NCBI RefSeq assembly: GCF_028747785.1
Contig: NZ_CP118158.1
Coordinates: 1,550,001-1,614,000, forward strand
Direction: 5' to 3'
Length of the DNA stretch: 64,000 nucleotides
Source: Halosimplex aquaticum
Lineage (GTDB): Archaea; Halobacteriota; Halobacteria; Halobacteriales; Haloarculaceae
Below the pieces are notes generated by a model. The model was not told where the DNA came from and did no database searches. It was given only the letters and a program-made list of their open reading frames with translations. Below are positions 8,605 to 17,700 of this stretch, in pieces. How positions within the stretch are numbered: position 1 is the first letter of the stretch; each line of letters begins with the position of its first letter. A program made the translations under genes and the position numbers.

Positions 8605-9471
8605 ATGTTCTACCACGACAACGAACTACAGTACGAGGTCGAAGTCGAGGAACCGGACCCGCAGTTCGCCAAGATGCTCCAGGAGGGGATCGGCGGCATC
8701 GAGGGGGAGATGCGCGTCGCCCTGCAGTACATGTTCCAGGCGTTCGGGACGCCGAAGAGCAAAGCGAAGTACCGGAACATGCTGATGTCGACGGCGATGG
8801 AGGAGTTCGGCCACATCGAGATGTACGCAACCGCGATCTCGAAGAACCTCGAGGGAGCGCCCCAGAGCATCATCGACGAGATCGCGGACGGCAACCCCCT
8901 CATCTCGATGATGATGGAGAGCGGACAGCCCCGGCAGGCGCTCAGCGCCGGGCTCCACGGGCTGGCGACCGACGCCAACGGCGTGCCGTTCAACGGGAAC
9001 TACGTCATCGCCAGCGGCAACCTCGCCGCCGACATGTACGCCAACATCGCCGCCGAGGCCACGGGCCGGCTCCTGGCGACTCGACTGTACGAGATGACGG
9101 ACGACGAGGGAATGAAAGACATGCTCGCCTACCTCATCGCCCGCGACACGATGCACCAGAACCAGTGGCACGCGGTCCTCGAAGAACTGGGCGAGACCCT
9201 GCCCGTGCCCGCCAGCTTCCCGCAGGAGAAGGAGCACGAGGAGTACAGTTACCAGTTCATGTCCACGTTCCGCGAGCAGCGCGAAGACCCCCAGGAGCGC
9301 TGGACGCAGGGGACGTCGATCGACGGCGAGGGCGAGTTCTCCTACGGCTTCCAGCCCGGCGGCGGGACGGCCATCGTCGAAGAGGTGATCGAGGAGATGC
9401 ACAACGAGGCCACCAAAGCCGGCGGGGCGAACGACGACGAGAGCATCGACGACCAGTCCGAGAGCAGCTGA
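8605..9471 (+). CDS. Manganese (non-haem) catalase
   Basis: 288 residues starting MFYHDNELQYEVEV, with a purine-rich stretch just upstream that decides this start over the ATG at 8575. Metal-ligand positions of the di-manganese ferritin-like fold are visible: Glu in 'EGEMRVALQYMFQ', 'EEFGHIEMYAT' (E-x2-H), Glu in 'IAAEATGRLLA' and His in 'RDTMHQNQWHAVL'. The enzyme dismutates hydrogen peroxide in the cytoplasm. The Gly/Asp/Glu-rich tail is typical of the haloarchaeal form. It is a single-gene unit, divergent from the kinase. Confidence 0.93.
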   Translation: MFYHDNELQYEVEVEEPDPQFAKMLQEGIGGIEGEMRVALQYMFQAFGTPKSKAKYRNMLMSTAMEEFGHIEMYATAISKNLEGAPQSIIDEIADGNPLISMMMESGQPRQALSAGLHGLATDANGVPFNGNYVIASGNLAADMYANIAAEATGRLLATRLYEMTDDEGMKDMLAYLIARDTMHQNQWHAVLEELGETLPVPASFPQEKEHEEYSYQFMSTFREQREDPQERWTQGTSIDGEGEFSYGFQPGGGTAIVEEVIEEMHNEATKAGGANDDESIDDQSESS

Positions 9472-9679
9472 GCGGCGGATCCCGGCCACCGCGTCGACGG
9501 ACCACACCTCCGTTTCGCGCCGGTTGTCCGCTCGTTCTCTGCCGTTCTCCGCCCTCCCGCGCGACCGATAGCCGAACTGATCGACCGTCCGGCGCTCGCC
9601 ACTCGGCGTCCGGCGTCCGCCGGCGACCGGCGAACATGGAAAGACACGAGACGGTGGCGCACGGACGTGTGGGCAGTCG

Positions 9680-11290
9680 ATGGCACGGACGATCCTCGTC
9701 GCGGGCACGGCCAGCCACGTCGGCAAGAGCACCGTCGCCGCCGGGCTCTGTCGCCTGCTGGCCGACCGGGGCGTCGACGCGGCGCCGTTCAAGGCCCAGA
9801 ACATGAGCAACAACGCCCGCGCGGTGCCGACGGCGGAAGCCGCCGCCGGCAGCGACGAACCCGCCGACGCCGGGACCGGAGACGGGGAGACTACCGCCGC
9901 CTTCGGGGAGATCGGCGTCTCGCAGTACGTTCAGGCGCGCGCCGCGCGCGTCGCGCCGACGACCGACCACAACCCGGTCCTGCTCAAGCCCCGCGGCGAC
10001 GCCGAGTCCCAGCTGGTCCTCGACGGCGAGGCGGTCGCCCACTACGGCGCCGGCGAGTACTACGACGACCACTGGGAGCGCGCCCGCGAGACGGCCCGCC
10101 GCGCCCACGAGCGACTCGCCGCCGACCACGAGGTGATCGTCGCGGAAGGCGCGGGTTCGATCGCCGAGCCGAACCTCCGCGAGCGCGACCTGGCCAACGT
10201 CGAGACGGCCCGCTTCGCCGACGCCGCCGTCCTGCTCGTGGTCGACATCGAGCGCGGGGGCGCGTTCGCCAGCCTCGTCGGCACCGTGCAACTCCTCCCC
10301 GACGACGTGCGCGAGCGGGTCGCCGGCGCCGTCCTCACGAAGTTCCGCGGCGACGAGTCGCTGCTCGACCCGGCCGTCGCGGAGGTCGAGGAGCGGACCG
10401 GCGTCCCGATCCTGGGCGTGCTCCCCCACGACGACCCCGGGCTGCCGGCCGAGGACAGCGTCGACCTCCCCGCCGCGGACGAGCGCTCGGTTCGCGGCGC
10501 CGACGACGGCATCCCCGCCGACCGAGCGGTGACCGTCGCCGTCCCGCGCCTGCCGCGAATCTCCAACTTCACCGACCTGGAACCGCTGGCCCGCGAACCC
10601 GGCGTCCGCGTCGTCTACCTCCCGCTCGACGCCGATCTCGCCGACCCAGCCGTGGTCGGCACGGACACCGGCCGCGGCGCGGACGCCGTCGTCCTCCCGG
10701 GCACGAAAAACACCGTCGACGACCTGCGGGCGCTCCGGGAGGCGGGGTTCGACGAGCGACTGCGGGCGTTCGACGGCCCGGTCGTCGGCCTCTGCGGCGG
10801 GTACCAGCTGCTCGGCGAACGGATCGCGAACGCCGGCGTCGAGAGCACCGACGACGTCGATGCCGTCGAAGGTATCGGGCTCTTGCCCGTCGAAACGCGC
10901 TTCTCGCCGGACAAACGGGTCGAGCGGGTGACCCGCCGGCTGGACGGGACCGGACCGCTCGCCGGCGCCGACGGCGCGGTCTCGGGCTACGAGATCCACA
11001 TGGGCGAGACGCGCCTCCTCGCAGATGCGGACGTCACCCGACCGTTCCCGGACGCCGACGGGGGCGCCGCGACCGATCGGGTTCTGGGGACCTATCTCCA
11101 CGGGCTGTTCGAGAACGAGGTCGCGCGGGAGGCGTTCGTCGCGACGGCGTTCGCGGGCGCCGGCGTCGAGCGGCCGACAGCCGGGGCCATCCCGGAATCC
11201 CCCTACGACCGGGCGGCCGACCTCGTCGCCGGGATCTGCGACGACGCGTTCGCGGAGGCGCTCGGGCTCGACTCGCTGACCAGCGAGTGA
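9680..11290 (+). CDS. cbiP: Cobyric acid synthase CbiP (CobQ)
   Basis: 536 residues. The N-terminal dethiobiotin-synthetase-like ATPase has P-loop '[14 protein letters not shown]', then 'FKAQNMSNN', '[11 protein letters not shown]' and '[11 protein letters not shown]'. The C-terminal class I glutamine amidotransferase has the nucleophile in '[12 protein letters not shown]' and His/Glu near '[11 protein letters not shown]'. CbiP amidates adenosylcobyrinic a,c-diamide at b, d, e and g using glutamine. An Ala/Gly/Asp/Glu-rich insert (about residues 50-75) after the N-terminal motif is a haloarchaeal expansion. It belongs functionally with cbiZ and cobA. Confidence 0.95.
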   Translation: MARTILVAGTASHVGKSTVAAGLCRLLADRGVDAAPFKAQNMSNNARAVPTAEAAAGSDEPADAGTGDGETTAAFGEIGVSQYVQARAARVAPTTDHNPVLLKPRGDAESQLVLDGEAVAHYGAGEYYDDHWERARETARRAHERLAADHEVIVAEGAGSIAEPNLRERDLANVETARFADAAVLLVVDIERGGAFASLVGTVQLLPDDVRERVAGAVLTKFRGDESLLDPAVAEVEERTGVPILGVLPHDDPGLPAEDSVDLPAADERSVRGADDGIPADRAVTVAVPRLPRISNFTDLEPLAREPGVRVVYLPLDADLADPAVVGTDTGRGADAVVLPGTKNTVDDLRALREAGFDERLRAFDGPVVGLCGGYQLLGERIANAGVESTDDVDAVEGIGLLPVETRFSPDKRVERVTRRLDGTGPLAGADGAVSGYEIHMGETRLLADADVTRPFPDADGGAATDRVLGTYLHGLFENEVAREAFVATAFAGAGVERPTAGAIPESPYDRAADLVAGICDDAFAEALGLDSLTSE

Positions 11291-11464
11291 TCGGACGGTT
11301 GTCGCCCGGGGTGAGTACCGACTGGTCACCGATGTTCGGGGCGAGCACCGACCGAGCGGTGCGTGTTCCGGGCTCTGCGAGCGACGGGGGCTCCGCGATC
11401 CCTGACCCAGGCCCGGGCGGTCCCTCGCTGTGACCTCGCGGTACGGGGGTTGAGAATGTACAAC

Positions 11465-11497
11465 TCACACCTCTATTTGTTGCCGAATGTGGTGTGA
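11465..11497. promoter_or_regulatory. Inverted repeat upstream of the NarK-like transporter
   Basis: TCACACC (11465-11471) and GGTGTGA (11491-11497) form a 7-bp inverted repeat separated by 19 bp. It lies just before a T-rich TATA-like element (about 11503-11509) and about 70 bp before the transporter ATG. The position suits a regulator-binding site that controls access to the promoter. The regulator is unknown. Confidence 0.4.
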
Positions 11498-11567
11498 ATT
11501 GGTTTTTAGGTGCGAGTATTGCAAACAAGGTCGGAACGAAGTCTACGGGCGACCGATCCTCTGACAC

Positions 11568-12881
11568 ATGACCGAGAGTCGAATACGCGGGAGCCCGCGC
11601 CGCGGGCTGGCGTCGGCGACCCTGGGATTCTTCGTCGGGTTCGCCGGCGTCGTGGTGTACGGCCCGGTCGCCAGCGAGTTCGAGTCGGCGATGGACCTCT
11701 CCGGGCTTGCGCTCGGCCTGCTCGTCGGCGCGCCGCAGCTGACCGGGTCGCTCCTGCGCGTCCCGTTCGGCGCGTGGGTCGACGACGTGGGGGCGAAGCA
11801 GCCGTTCCTGGTTCTCCTGGGGCTGTCGATACTCGGGATGGCAGGCCTGTCGGCGCTCCTCCTGACCGCCTACCCGGAGGGGCTGACGGCGGGGCTGTAC
11901 CCGCTGGTGTTCCTGTTCGGGGCGCTGAGCGGCTGCGGCATCGCGACGTTCTCCGTCGGGACGACCCAGACCTCCTACTGGTACCCGACCGCGAGACAGG
12001 GGACGGTGCTGGCGGCGTACGCCGGGCTGGGCAACAGCTCGCCGGGGCTGTTCACGCTCGTGCTCCCCATCGCCCTGGCGGCGCTGGGGCTCACGACCGC
12101 CTACCTCGCGTGGTTCGCGTTCCTCGTCGTCGGGACGATAGTCTACGCGTTCCTGGCGGTCGACCCGCCGTCGTTCCAGTTGCGCGACCGGGGGATGGAC
12201 GCCGACGCGGCGCGGGAGCGCGCGGCCGACCACGGGCAGGAGCTGTTCCCGGGCGGGGACGCCGCCGCGTCGATCCGCGACGCGGCCGCCATCCCGCGGA
12301 CGTGGGCGCTCGTAGCGCTGTTTTTCACGTCGTTCGGCGGCTTCCTCGCGCTGACCGTGTGGCTCCCCTCCTACTGGACGGCGGTCCACGGCGTGGGCGT
12401 GCAGTCGGCGGGGGCGCTGACGGCCGTCGCGTTCACGCTGCCGGCGGCGCTGATCCGGCTCCCCGGAGGCTATCTCAGCGACCGCGTCGGCGGCGAGATC
12501 ACGGCGGTCGCGAGCTTCGTCGCCGTCGGCGCGGCGGCCGTCGCCCTCGTGGGAACTCGGGGGTACACCGTCGCGCTGGCGTCGACGCTCCTGCTCGCCG
12601 CGGGCGTCGGCGTCGCCAACGCGGCGGTGTTCCAGCTCGTCCCCGCGTACGTCCCGGAGGCCGTCGGCGGCGCCTCGGGGCTGGTCGGCGGGCTCGGCGC
12701 GTTCGGCGGGTTCGTCATCCCGCCGGCGCTCGGCGTCTTCGTCGACCTGCACGGTCCATCCGGGTACGCCACCGGTTTCGTCGTCTTCGTCGCGCTCGCG
12801 CTGGGGTCGGTCGCGCTCGCCGAGCGACTGTACCGCGTCCGCCCGACGGTCGCCCCGGACACCGCGCCGGCGGGCGACTGA
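11568..12881 (+). CDS. MFS transporter, nitrate/nitrite (NarK/NasA) type
   Basis: 437 residues with about 12 hydrophobic helices. The first cytoplasmic loop holds 'VPFGAWVDDVGAKQPF', and the Gly-rich helix-five nitrate signature region reads 'GIATFSVGTTQTSYWYP' followed by 'GLGNSSPGLF', as in the nitrate/nitrite porter family. A second signature-like stretch, 'NAAVFQLVPAYVPEAVGGASGLVGGLGAFGG', occupies the matching position in the second half (described here by its key G and N residues). Substrate identity (nitrate versus nitrite) cannot be decided. No nitrate reductase genes are in the window. Confidence 0.82.
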   Translation: MTESRIRGSPRRGLASATLGFFVGFAGVVVYGPVASEFESAMDLSGLALGLLVGAPQLTGSLLRVPFGAWVDDVGAKQPFLVLLGLSILGMAGLSALLLTAYPEGLTAGLYPLVFLFGALSGCGIATFSVGTTQTSYWYPTARQGTVLAAYAGLGNSSPGLFTLVLPIALAALGLTTAYLAWFAFLVVGTIVYAFLAVDPPSFQLRDRGMDADAARERAADHGQELFPGGDAAASIRDAAAIPRTWALVALFFTSFGGFLALTVWLPSYWTAVHGVGVQSAGALTAVAFTLPAALIRLPGGYLSDRVGGEITAVASFVAVGAAAVALVGTRGYTVALASTLLLAAGVGVANAAVFQLVPAYVPEAVGGASGLVGGLGAFGGFVIPPALGVFVDLHGPSGYATGFVVFVALALGSVALAERLYRVRPTVAPDTAPAGD

Positions 12882-12985
12882 GCGGTCGCTCCCGGTCGAC
12901 GGAATCCGGTCGCGGCAGAAGAGGAGCGGTCGGGTGACCGTCCCGACAGCCCGTGGCAAGCGATCGTCTGCGCGTCGTTATCGGC

Positions 12986-13261
12986 CTACTCGACGGTGAT
13001 CTCGACCTCGTGGGTGGTCGAGTGGTCGGTGTTGTCGGTCGCGGTGAGCGCGACGGTGTAGGCGCCGGCGGAGCCGTAACTGTGGGACGCCCACCAGCCC
13101 TCGGCCGTCTCGCCGTCGGCGGCAGCCGCGGTGCCCGTCAGTCCGCCGAGCGCGAGACCCGCGGCCCCGACGCCCGTGGCGTGCAACACCCCACGTCTGG
13201 TCGCTGTGCGACCGATTGGTTCCACTCCACTGTCCGACCCGTCACCCTGATCAGACGTCAT
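12986..13261 (-). CDS. Small exported Tat-signal protein with PKD-like remnant
   Basis: 91 residues from the ATG at 13261. The N-terminus has a twin-arginine motif 'TATRRGVLHATG' followed by a hydrophobic Gly/Ala/Leu stretch and an 'AAAADG' cleavage-like region, so export by Tat is expected. The remaining ~40 residues, 'SAGAYTVALTATDN' to the end, match the C-terminal strands of a PKD domain. A full PKD domain is about 80 residues, so the gene may be a truncated relic of a larger cell-surface or copper-binding protein. The function is unknown. An upstream in-frame ATG at 13342 seems too far out for the signal peptide. Confidence 0.6.
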   Translation of the reverse strand: MTSDQGDGSDSGVEPIGRTATRRGVLHATGVGAAGLALGGLTGTAAAADGETAEGWWASHSYGSAGAYTVALTATDNTDHSTTHEVEITVE

Positions 13262-13484
13262 GCGACCTCCCCCAAGAGAGCCACCACCGTAATACCCCGA
13301 CCGTCTGAAACGTCGCGATCGGCTCCCGTCTCTCGATTTCATACTGTGAAACTCCTATCCGGAGCGATAGACCGCGGCAGTCTACGGAGTGTTCGGCGGC
13401 GATATCGAGCGGCGAAGCCGCGAGAACGGAGGGCGGCGACGTCCCAGTGGCGACTTCGGCTCGGAACCGGTGTCGGTCGCGCAG

Positions 13485-14300
13485 TCAGTCGATCCCGGGG
13501 TCTTCGACGGGCAGCAGGCCCGTCGCCATCAGTCGGCGGGCGATGGTGACGAAGCCGTTGTCGAACCCGCGGCCGAACACGGCCTGTTCGTCGACGTCCG
13601 CGCCGGGGGCGTCGTGTGCCGTACTCACGAGGATCGTCGACCGGTCGACGAGCATGATACGCGTGATCTCGGTGTCGTCTTCCTCCGACCTGTGGAGCCA
13701 CTCCAGTCCGGAGACGAACACCTCGGCGTCCGGGACGGCGTTCTCGACGCGGTCGCGCAACGCCTCGGAGACCGTCCCGACGACGAGCGTGACCCCGCGT
13801 CGCTGGGCGGCCGCGAGCGCCTCCAGCAGCGACTCCGTGGTGACGGCGTCGTTGCCGAGGACGATGACGATCTCCCGCTCGGCCTCGCCGAGCAGCTGTT
13901 TCGCCCGGTTCCCGGCCGCTGTTCGCCCGGTCAGCGCCCACACTTCGTGGGTGGAGTCCGGCTCCGAGTCGGCGGACGCGGGCTCGATCGCCCGCAGTCG
14001 CTCGCGGAGCGTCTCCGTCTTGGACTCGTACTCGGCGCGCAGCGTCTCGGCGGCCTCGTCGATCCCGACGGCGCGGAACTGCTGGGGGTTCGCGTGCTGG
14101 ATCTCGACGAGCCCCTTCGTCTCTAACACGCGGACGGCGTCGTAGACGCGGGTCCGGGGCACCTCCGAGATGTCGCTTATCTCCTTGGCCGTCGCGTGCG
14201 GCAACCGCGTGAGCGCGACGAACGCCTTCGCCTCGTACTCCTTCAGCCCGAGCCCTTGTAGCAATTCTATCGCCTGTTCCGTGTTCGAAATATCGTCCAT
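13485..14300 (-). CDS. TrmB-family transcriptional regulator
   Basis: 271 residues. The N-terminal winged helix 'LGLKEYEAKAFVALTRL...TAKEISDISEVPRTRVYDAVRVLETKGLVEI' is the classic TrmB DNA-binding domain. It is followed by a coiled-coil linker (about 90-125) and a PLD-like/regulatory domain (about 130-260). Family members control sugar or redox genes by binding small ligands. The gene is divergent from a second TrmB-type gene, and both share a 13-bp upstream repeat (14300-14312 and 14601-14613). Confidence 0.85.
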   Translation of the reverse strand: MDDISNTEQAIELLQGLGLKEYEAKAFVALTRLPHATAKEISDISEVPRTRVYDAVRVLETKGLVEIQHANPQQFRAVGIDEAAETLRAEYESKTETLRERLRAIEPASADSEPDSTHEVWALTGRTAAGNRAKQLLGEAEREIVIVLGNDAVTTESLLEALAAAQRRGVTLVVGTVSEALRDRVENAVPDAEVFVSGLEWLHRSEEDDTEITRIMLVDRSTILVSTAHDAPGADVDEQAVFGRGFDNGFVTIARRLMATGLLPVEDPGID

Positions 14301-14312
14301 AGGGTCCCAACC
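14300..14312. repeat. 13-bp direct repeat copy 1 (TAGGGTCCCAACC)
   Basis: The same 13 bases occur at 14601-14613. This copy abuts and overlaps the start codon of the leftward TrmB gene. The core GGG-T-CCC is an odd-length palindrome, as expected for a dimeric regulator site. Confidence 0.55.
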
Positions 14313-14678
14313 TCAGATTCCGGTCTCCCGGTCACTGACATGGGTGTAACTGCCCCACGTGAATACGCCTTCCCCTTGAGCACTCACGGCGGAACCGGCC
14401 CGATCCGCGGCCCGAGCGGCGGAATCGACCGATATCAGCCGTGATAGCCGACGATACCGCTGGCTCTCCGCTATCGATCGGGCGCCCTCGCTCGCTCTCG
14501 TCGGCCCCGGTCGGACGACATCGGACGGCGGATTCACTCACATTATCACAACACGAATATATGCCCCTATGCCGTACGGTTCGATGGCACGCGGAACCAG
14601 TAGGGTCCCAACCACGCTGTCACCGCGTGTCCCCCCCACCCTTCCGGTGGGGTTCGAAGCCGCGGTCACGACGATACA
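14301..14678. other. Divergent intergenic region of the two TrmB-type genes
   Basis: 378 bp without a supported gene. It holds both copies of the 13-bp repeat, AT-richer stretches suited to promoters (around 14541-14570), and a GC-rich hairpin-prone segment 'CCCCCCCACCCTTCCGGTGGGG' region at 14630-14651 (key pairing CCACC/GGTGG). Confidence 0.45.
14601..14613. repeat. 13-bp direct repeat copy 2 (TAGGGTCCCAACC)
   Basis: Exact copy of 14300-14312. It lies about 66 bp upstream of the ATG of the rightward TrmB-type gene, a likely operator position. Confidence 0.55.
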
Positions 14679-15470
14679 ATGTCTCACGATGCCTCCGAGT
14701 CGGCCCGCTCCGTTGCGATCGAATAGCTGCGAGAACTCGGTTTGAGTACCTACGCCGCGCGGACCTTCGTGGCGCTGGTGAGCCTCGGCGGCGCCACCGC
14801 ACAGGAGGTGAGCGATGCCGCCGACGTGCCCAGGACGCGGGTCTACGACGCGGTGGCGGAGCTACAGGAGCGCGGGCTGGTCGACGAGCGCCAGTCGACG
14901 CCCAAGCGGTTCTGGCCGGTCTCCGGCGAGACCAGCGGCCGGCACTTCGAGCGCTACTACCGCCACCGGGTCGGGCGACTGACCGACGCGCTCGACAACA
15001 TCGAACCGGCCCCGCGAGCCGACAAGCAGCGCGGGGTCTGGACGGTCACCGGCCGGGAGACGGTCACCGAGCGGCTGATCGAGTTCGTCGACGACGCCGA
15101 GGAGGAGGTCGTCTTCATGACCGTCGAAGACCTGCTCACCGACGAGCTGGTCGAGCGCCTGGCCGCCGCGAGCGAGCGCGGCGTCGCGATCAAACTCGCC
15201 GGCCTCTCCAACAGCGTCCAGGACGGCCTCCGCGAGTGCGTCCCCGGCGTCGAACTGTTCGAGTCCATCTGGGTCTGGTCGGAGACGCCCGGGGGACGGC
15301 TCCTCATGGTCGACCAGGAGCGGACGCTGGTGAGCGTCCTCGTCGAGAACGGCGGCGGCCCGCGGGATCCGCGCGACGAGACGGCGATCTGGGGGTCCGG
15401 GGCGACCAACAGCCTGGTCGTCGTCCTGCGCGCGATGTTCACGTGGCAACTCGACGGAACCCGCGAGTAG
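14679..15470 (+). pseudogene. TrmB-family regulator interrupted by an amber codon near the start
   Basis: Reading from the ATG at 14679 gives MSHDASESARSVAIE, then TAG at 14724-14726, then LRELGLSTYAARTFVALVSL in the same frame. The paralogue at 13485-14300 has a Gln-like/Leu position here ('AIELLQGLGL'), and a CAG-to-TAG change would explain the stop. After the stop the frame is intact to 15470, with the winged helix 'EVSDAADVPRTRVYDAV' and the C-terminal regulatory domain. Translation could restart at the TTG at 14742, which would lose the first helix. So it is either a recent pseudogene or a shortened regulator. Nothing else looks decayed. Confidence 0.75.
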
Positions 15471-15661
15471 GGCATGCCCCGTCGGATTCTCTGCCCGCAC
15501 TTTCACCCGGTCGAAGTGCTCGATCACGGCTCGCGGCGTCTGTCACTCAGATGTTCACACAACCAATATCCGTGAGAAGCACAACGGTGTGAGTATCCGA
15601 GCGATCCCGTCCGCCTGCGCGGGACCCGGATCTCGCGGGCCGCGGCGACGGCGCCGGACTT

Positions 15662-15946
15662 ATGACCGATTTCAACCAGCACTCGGACGGGAAGTGGACC
15701 GTCCGACACGACACGGAGCGAAGTATCGAGCCGAGCGTGGCCGTCGTCGAAGCCGTCGCCGCAGTGACCGGCACCGAACCGACGCTGCTCCCCCCGTTGA
15801 CGGACAGCGTCGACGGCGACGCGTTGAACGCGATCCTGCGCACGGCGGGATCGTCGGTCGGACTGTCGTTCACCTACGCGGGTGTCGACGTCTGCGTCGA
15901 GGCGACCGGCGAGATCTTCGTTCGACCGGTCTCCGACGGGGACTGA
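15662..15946 (+). CDS. HalOD1 output-domain protein
   Basis: 94 residues. The pattern 'SVAVVEAVAAVTGTEPTLLPPLTDSVDGDALNAILRT' followed by 'LSFTYAGVDVCVEATGEIFV' is the stand-alone HalOD1 domain, a small domain widespread in haloarchaea and often found near or fused to signalling proteins. Molecular function is not established. It stands alone and is convergent with the next gene. Confidence 0.85.
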   Translation: MTDFNQHSDGKWTVRHDTERSIEPSVAVVEAVAAVTGTEPTLLPPLTDSVDGDALNAILRTAGSSVGLSFTYAGVDVCVEATGEIFVRPVSDGD

Positions 15947-15988
15947 GTGCGGCAGGAGGTCGTGCCGGCGACAGTCGCGCTGACGTCC

Positions 15989-16318
15989 CTATTCGAGCTC
16001 TGCGGCGACGAACAAGAGGAGTTTCTCGACGCGCTCGTCGCGACAACAGCGAACGGTACCGGTCCGGGAGTCGAACGCGAGGGCGCCCGTGTCGGCCAGT
16101 TTCGGCAGGTGGGCGTGCCGTAACTGGATACAGATCCTCTCGAGATCGTCCGAGAAGGACCGCTGGCCGTCGCTGGCGCGCAGTTCGTCGGCCAGTTGAT
16201 CGACGCCGATCACGTCCACCTCGTTTTCGTGCAAATGCCTCAGGAGGTCGCGGCGCCGCGAATCGGCGACGGCCTCTAGCAAGTCGTCTGTCGTAACGGC
16301 CGATTTTTTCGATTGCAT
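15989..16318 (-). CDS. DUF7344-like winged-helix protein
   Basis: About 109 residues from the ATG at 16318 (MQSKKSAVTTDDLLEAV). ATGs at 16342 and 16330 are alternatives. The 'LLEAVADSRRRDLLRHLHE' helix, 'VIGVDQLADEL' and 'RICIQLRHAHLPKLADTGALAFDSRTGTV' follow the haloarchaeal DUF7344 winged-helix layout ('HxHLPKL' and the wing). It is likely a DNA-binding regulator with unknown targets. A related N-terminal fragment, cut by an IS, lies at 18387-18485. Confidence 0.7.
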   Translation of the reverse strand: MQSKKSAVTTDDLLEAVADSRRRDLLRHLHENEVDVIGVDQLADELRASDGQRSFSDDLERICIQLRHAHLPKLADTGALAFDSRTGTVRCCRDERVEKLLLFVAAELE

Positions 16319-16544
16319 AAGTTGCCTCATCGCGTTCCGCATCCGATCGCCCGGAAAGCAACAGGATGTGAATTTTTGTCAGCGGCACTGAAGACATTGG
16401 TGTTAACGCAGATCCTCACACTATCGATCCACTCTGCCTTTAGTCGTATGGCCCCCTTGACTGTTACCTCCCGGACGGAACGCCGATCCGACGACCTGTC
16501 GCTGACACGAACGTTTTTACGGGAGGGGGAACCACCGCGACGTA

Positions 16545-17324
16545 ATGGTCGAGGCGTTCGCGGTCGCTAGCGGGAAAGGGGGGACCGGCAAGACCACCAG
16601 CACGCTCGCGCTCGGGATGGCACTGGCCGAGGAGTACGACGTGACGGTCGTCGACGCGGACATGGGGATGGCGAACCTGCTCTTCCACGCCGACCTCTCC
16701 GCGGTCGAGACGACGCTGCACGACGTGCTCGTCGAGGGCGGCGCGCCCGTCGAGGAGGCCGTCTACGAGCGCCACGGCATGTCGGTCGTCCCCTGCGGGA
16801 CGAGCCTGGCCGACTTCGAGGCGGCCGATCCCAGTCGCCTCCGCGACGTAGTCGCCACGCTCGCCGCCGACACCGACGTCATCCTGCTGGATTCGGCGGC
16901 CACGCTGTCGAGTCGCGCGGCCGTCCTCCCGGTCGTCCTCGCCGACCGAGTCGTCGTCGTGCTCGAACCCACCATCCCCGCGCTCTCGGACGGCCTGAAG
17001 GTCCAGGAGTACGCCGGCTCCTACGGCACCGAGACGGCCGGCATCCTCTTCAACAAGGTGACGACAGATTCGGATATGGACCAACTTCGGGAACGAGCAG
17101 AACGGTACTTCGATGGTCCTGTTCTTGGGAGTATTCCAGAGAGTGTTGCCGTTCGGAATGCGAGTGAAACAGGTGATCCACTGCTTACCTCAGCACCTAA
17201 ATCATCGGCCGCTACTACATTTAGAGACGTAGCGGCGGCGCTTTCCATCCAGGATCACGATCCCGGTGCCCTGGCCCAAAGAACGGTAAGCGCTATTCAA
17301 CCCGATCTGTCCTTTGATGCATAA
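16545..17324 (+). CDS. MinD/ParA-type P-loop ATPase
   Basis: 259 residues. The deviant Walker A 'ASGKGGTGKTTSTL' starts at residue 8, 'VTVVDADMGMANL' is the switch I/Walker A' region, and 'VILLDSAATLSS' is Walker B. This is the haloarchaeal MinD-like group, which may act in spatial organisation or as a general regulatory ATPase; its exact role is unknown. Base and codon use change inside the gene near 17060. The first ~170 codons are GC-rich with C/G in third positions. The rest is markedly AT-richer (for example 'GATTCGGATATGGACCAACTT'-type codons). This marks a recombination joint or island edge. Confidence 0.88.
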   Translation: MVEAFAVASGKGGTGKTTSTLALGMALAEEYDVTVVDADMGMANLLFHADLSAVETTLHDVLVEGGAPVEEAVYERHGMSVVPCGTSLADFEAADPSRLRDVVATLAADTDVILLDSAATLSSRAAVLPVVLADRVVVVLEPTIPALSDGLKVQEYAGSYGTETAGILFNKVTTDSDMDQLRERAERYFDGPVLGSIPESVAVRNASETGDPLLTSAPKSSAATTFRDVAAALSIQDHDPGALAQRTVSAIQPDLSFDA

Positions 17325-17476
17325 TTGTTACATTCACGCGTGCGCGCGAAAAACAACGGATAAGTGATTGAATGTTCAATAGAGTGGAAGTAGCGATCAT
17401 TCATTGTCTGTGGTCTGTCTTGTAATAATCCGGGTGAAGAGGGGGGTTTTGGTCCCGTTGTTCCTAAACGGGTTGT

Positions 17477-17596
17477 ATGAAGGATAGTTGGATAACACCC
17501 GAGGAGCGTGAAGCAGTCCGCCAGTATCTTGAGAAACCCGCGTACTCCCGAGACATCGATGATCTCATCCCTGAAGATGACGAGACAGACGACTAA
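17477..17596 (+). CDS. Small acidic hypothetical protein (39 aa)
   Basis: ATG at 17477 to TAA at 17594-17596 gives MKDSWITPEEREAVRQYLEK followed by an acidic tail ending DDETDD. The amphipathic helix and the acidic end look like true haloarchaeal coding sequence. It lies 105 bp upstream of the Lrp-type gene. I do not recognise a function. Confidence 0.5.
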   Translation: MKDSWITPEEREAVRQYLEKPAYSRDIDDLIPEDDETDD

Positions 17597-17700
17597 TCCA
17601 CGCCTCTTGGGACATCGCCATGTCGCATCCCACTGCACTGTTCCCGCTGCTTGTCAGTACGCGCAACGGACCCAACTGACTCACTCACTCCAAATACGAT

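Noticed and set aside
9257-11329. Leftward frame of 690 codons across catalase and cbiP
   Set aside because: It is antisense shadow of two well-supported genes.
11034-12959. Leftward frame of 641 codons
   Set aside because: It is an antisense frame of the MFS transporter and cbiP 3' end, with Arg/Gly/Asp-rich low-complexity composition.
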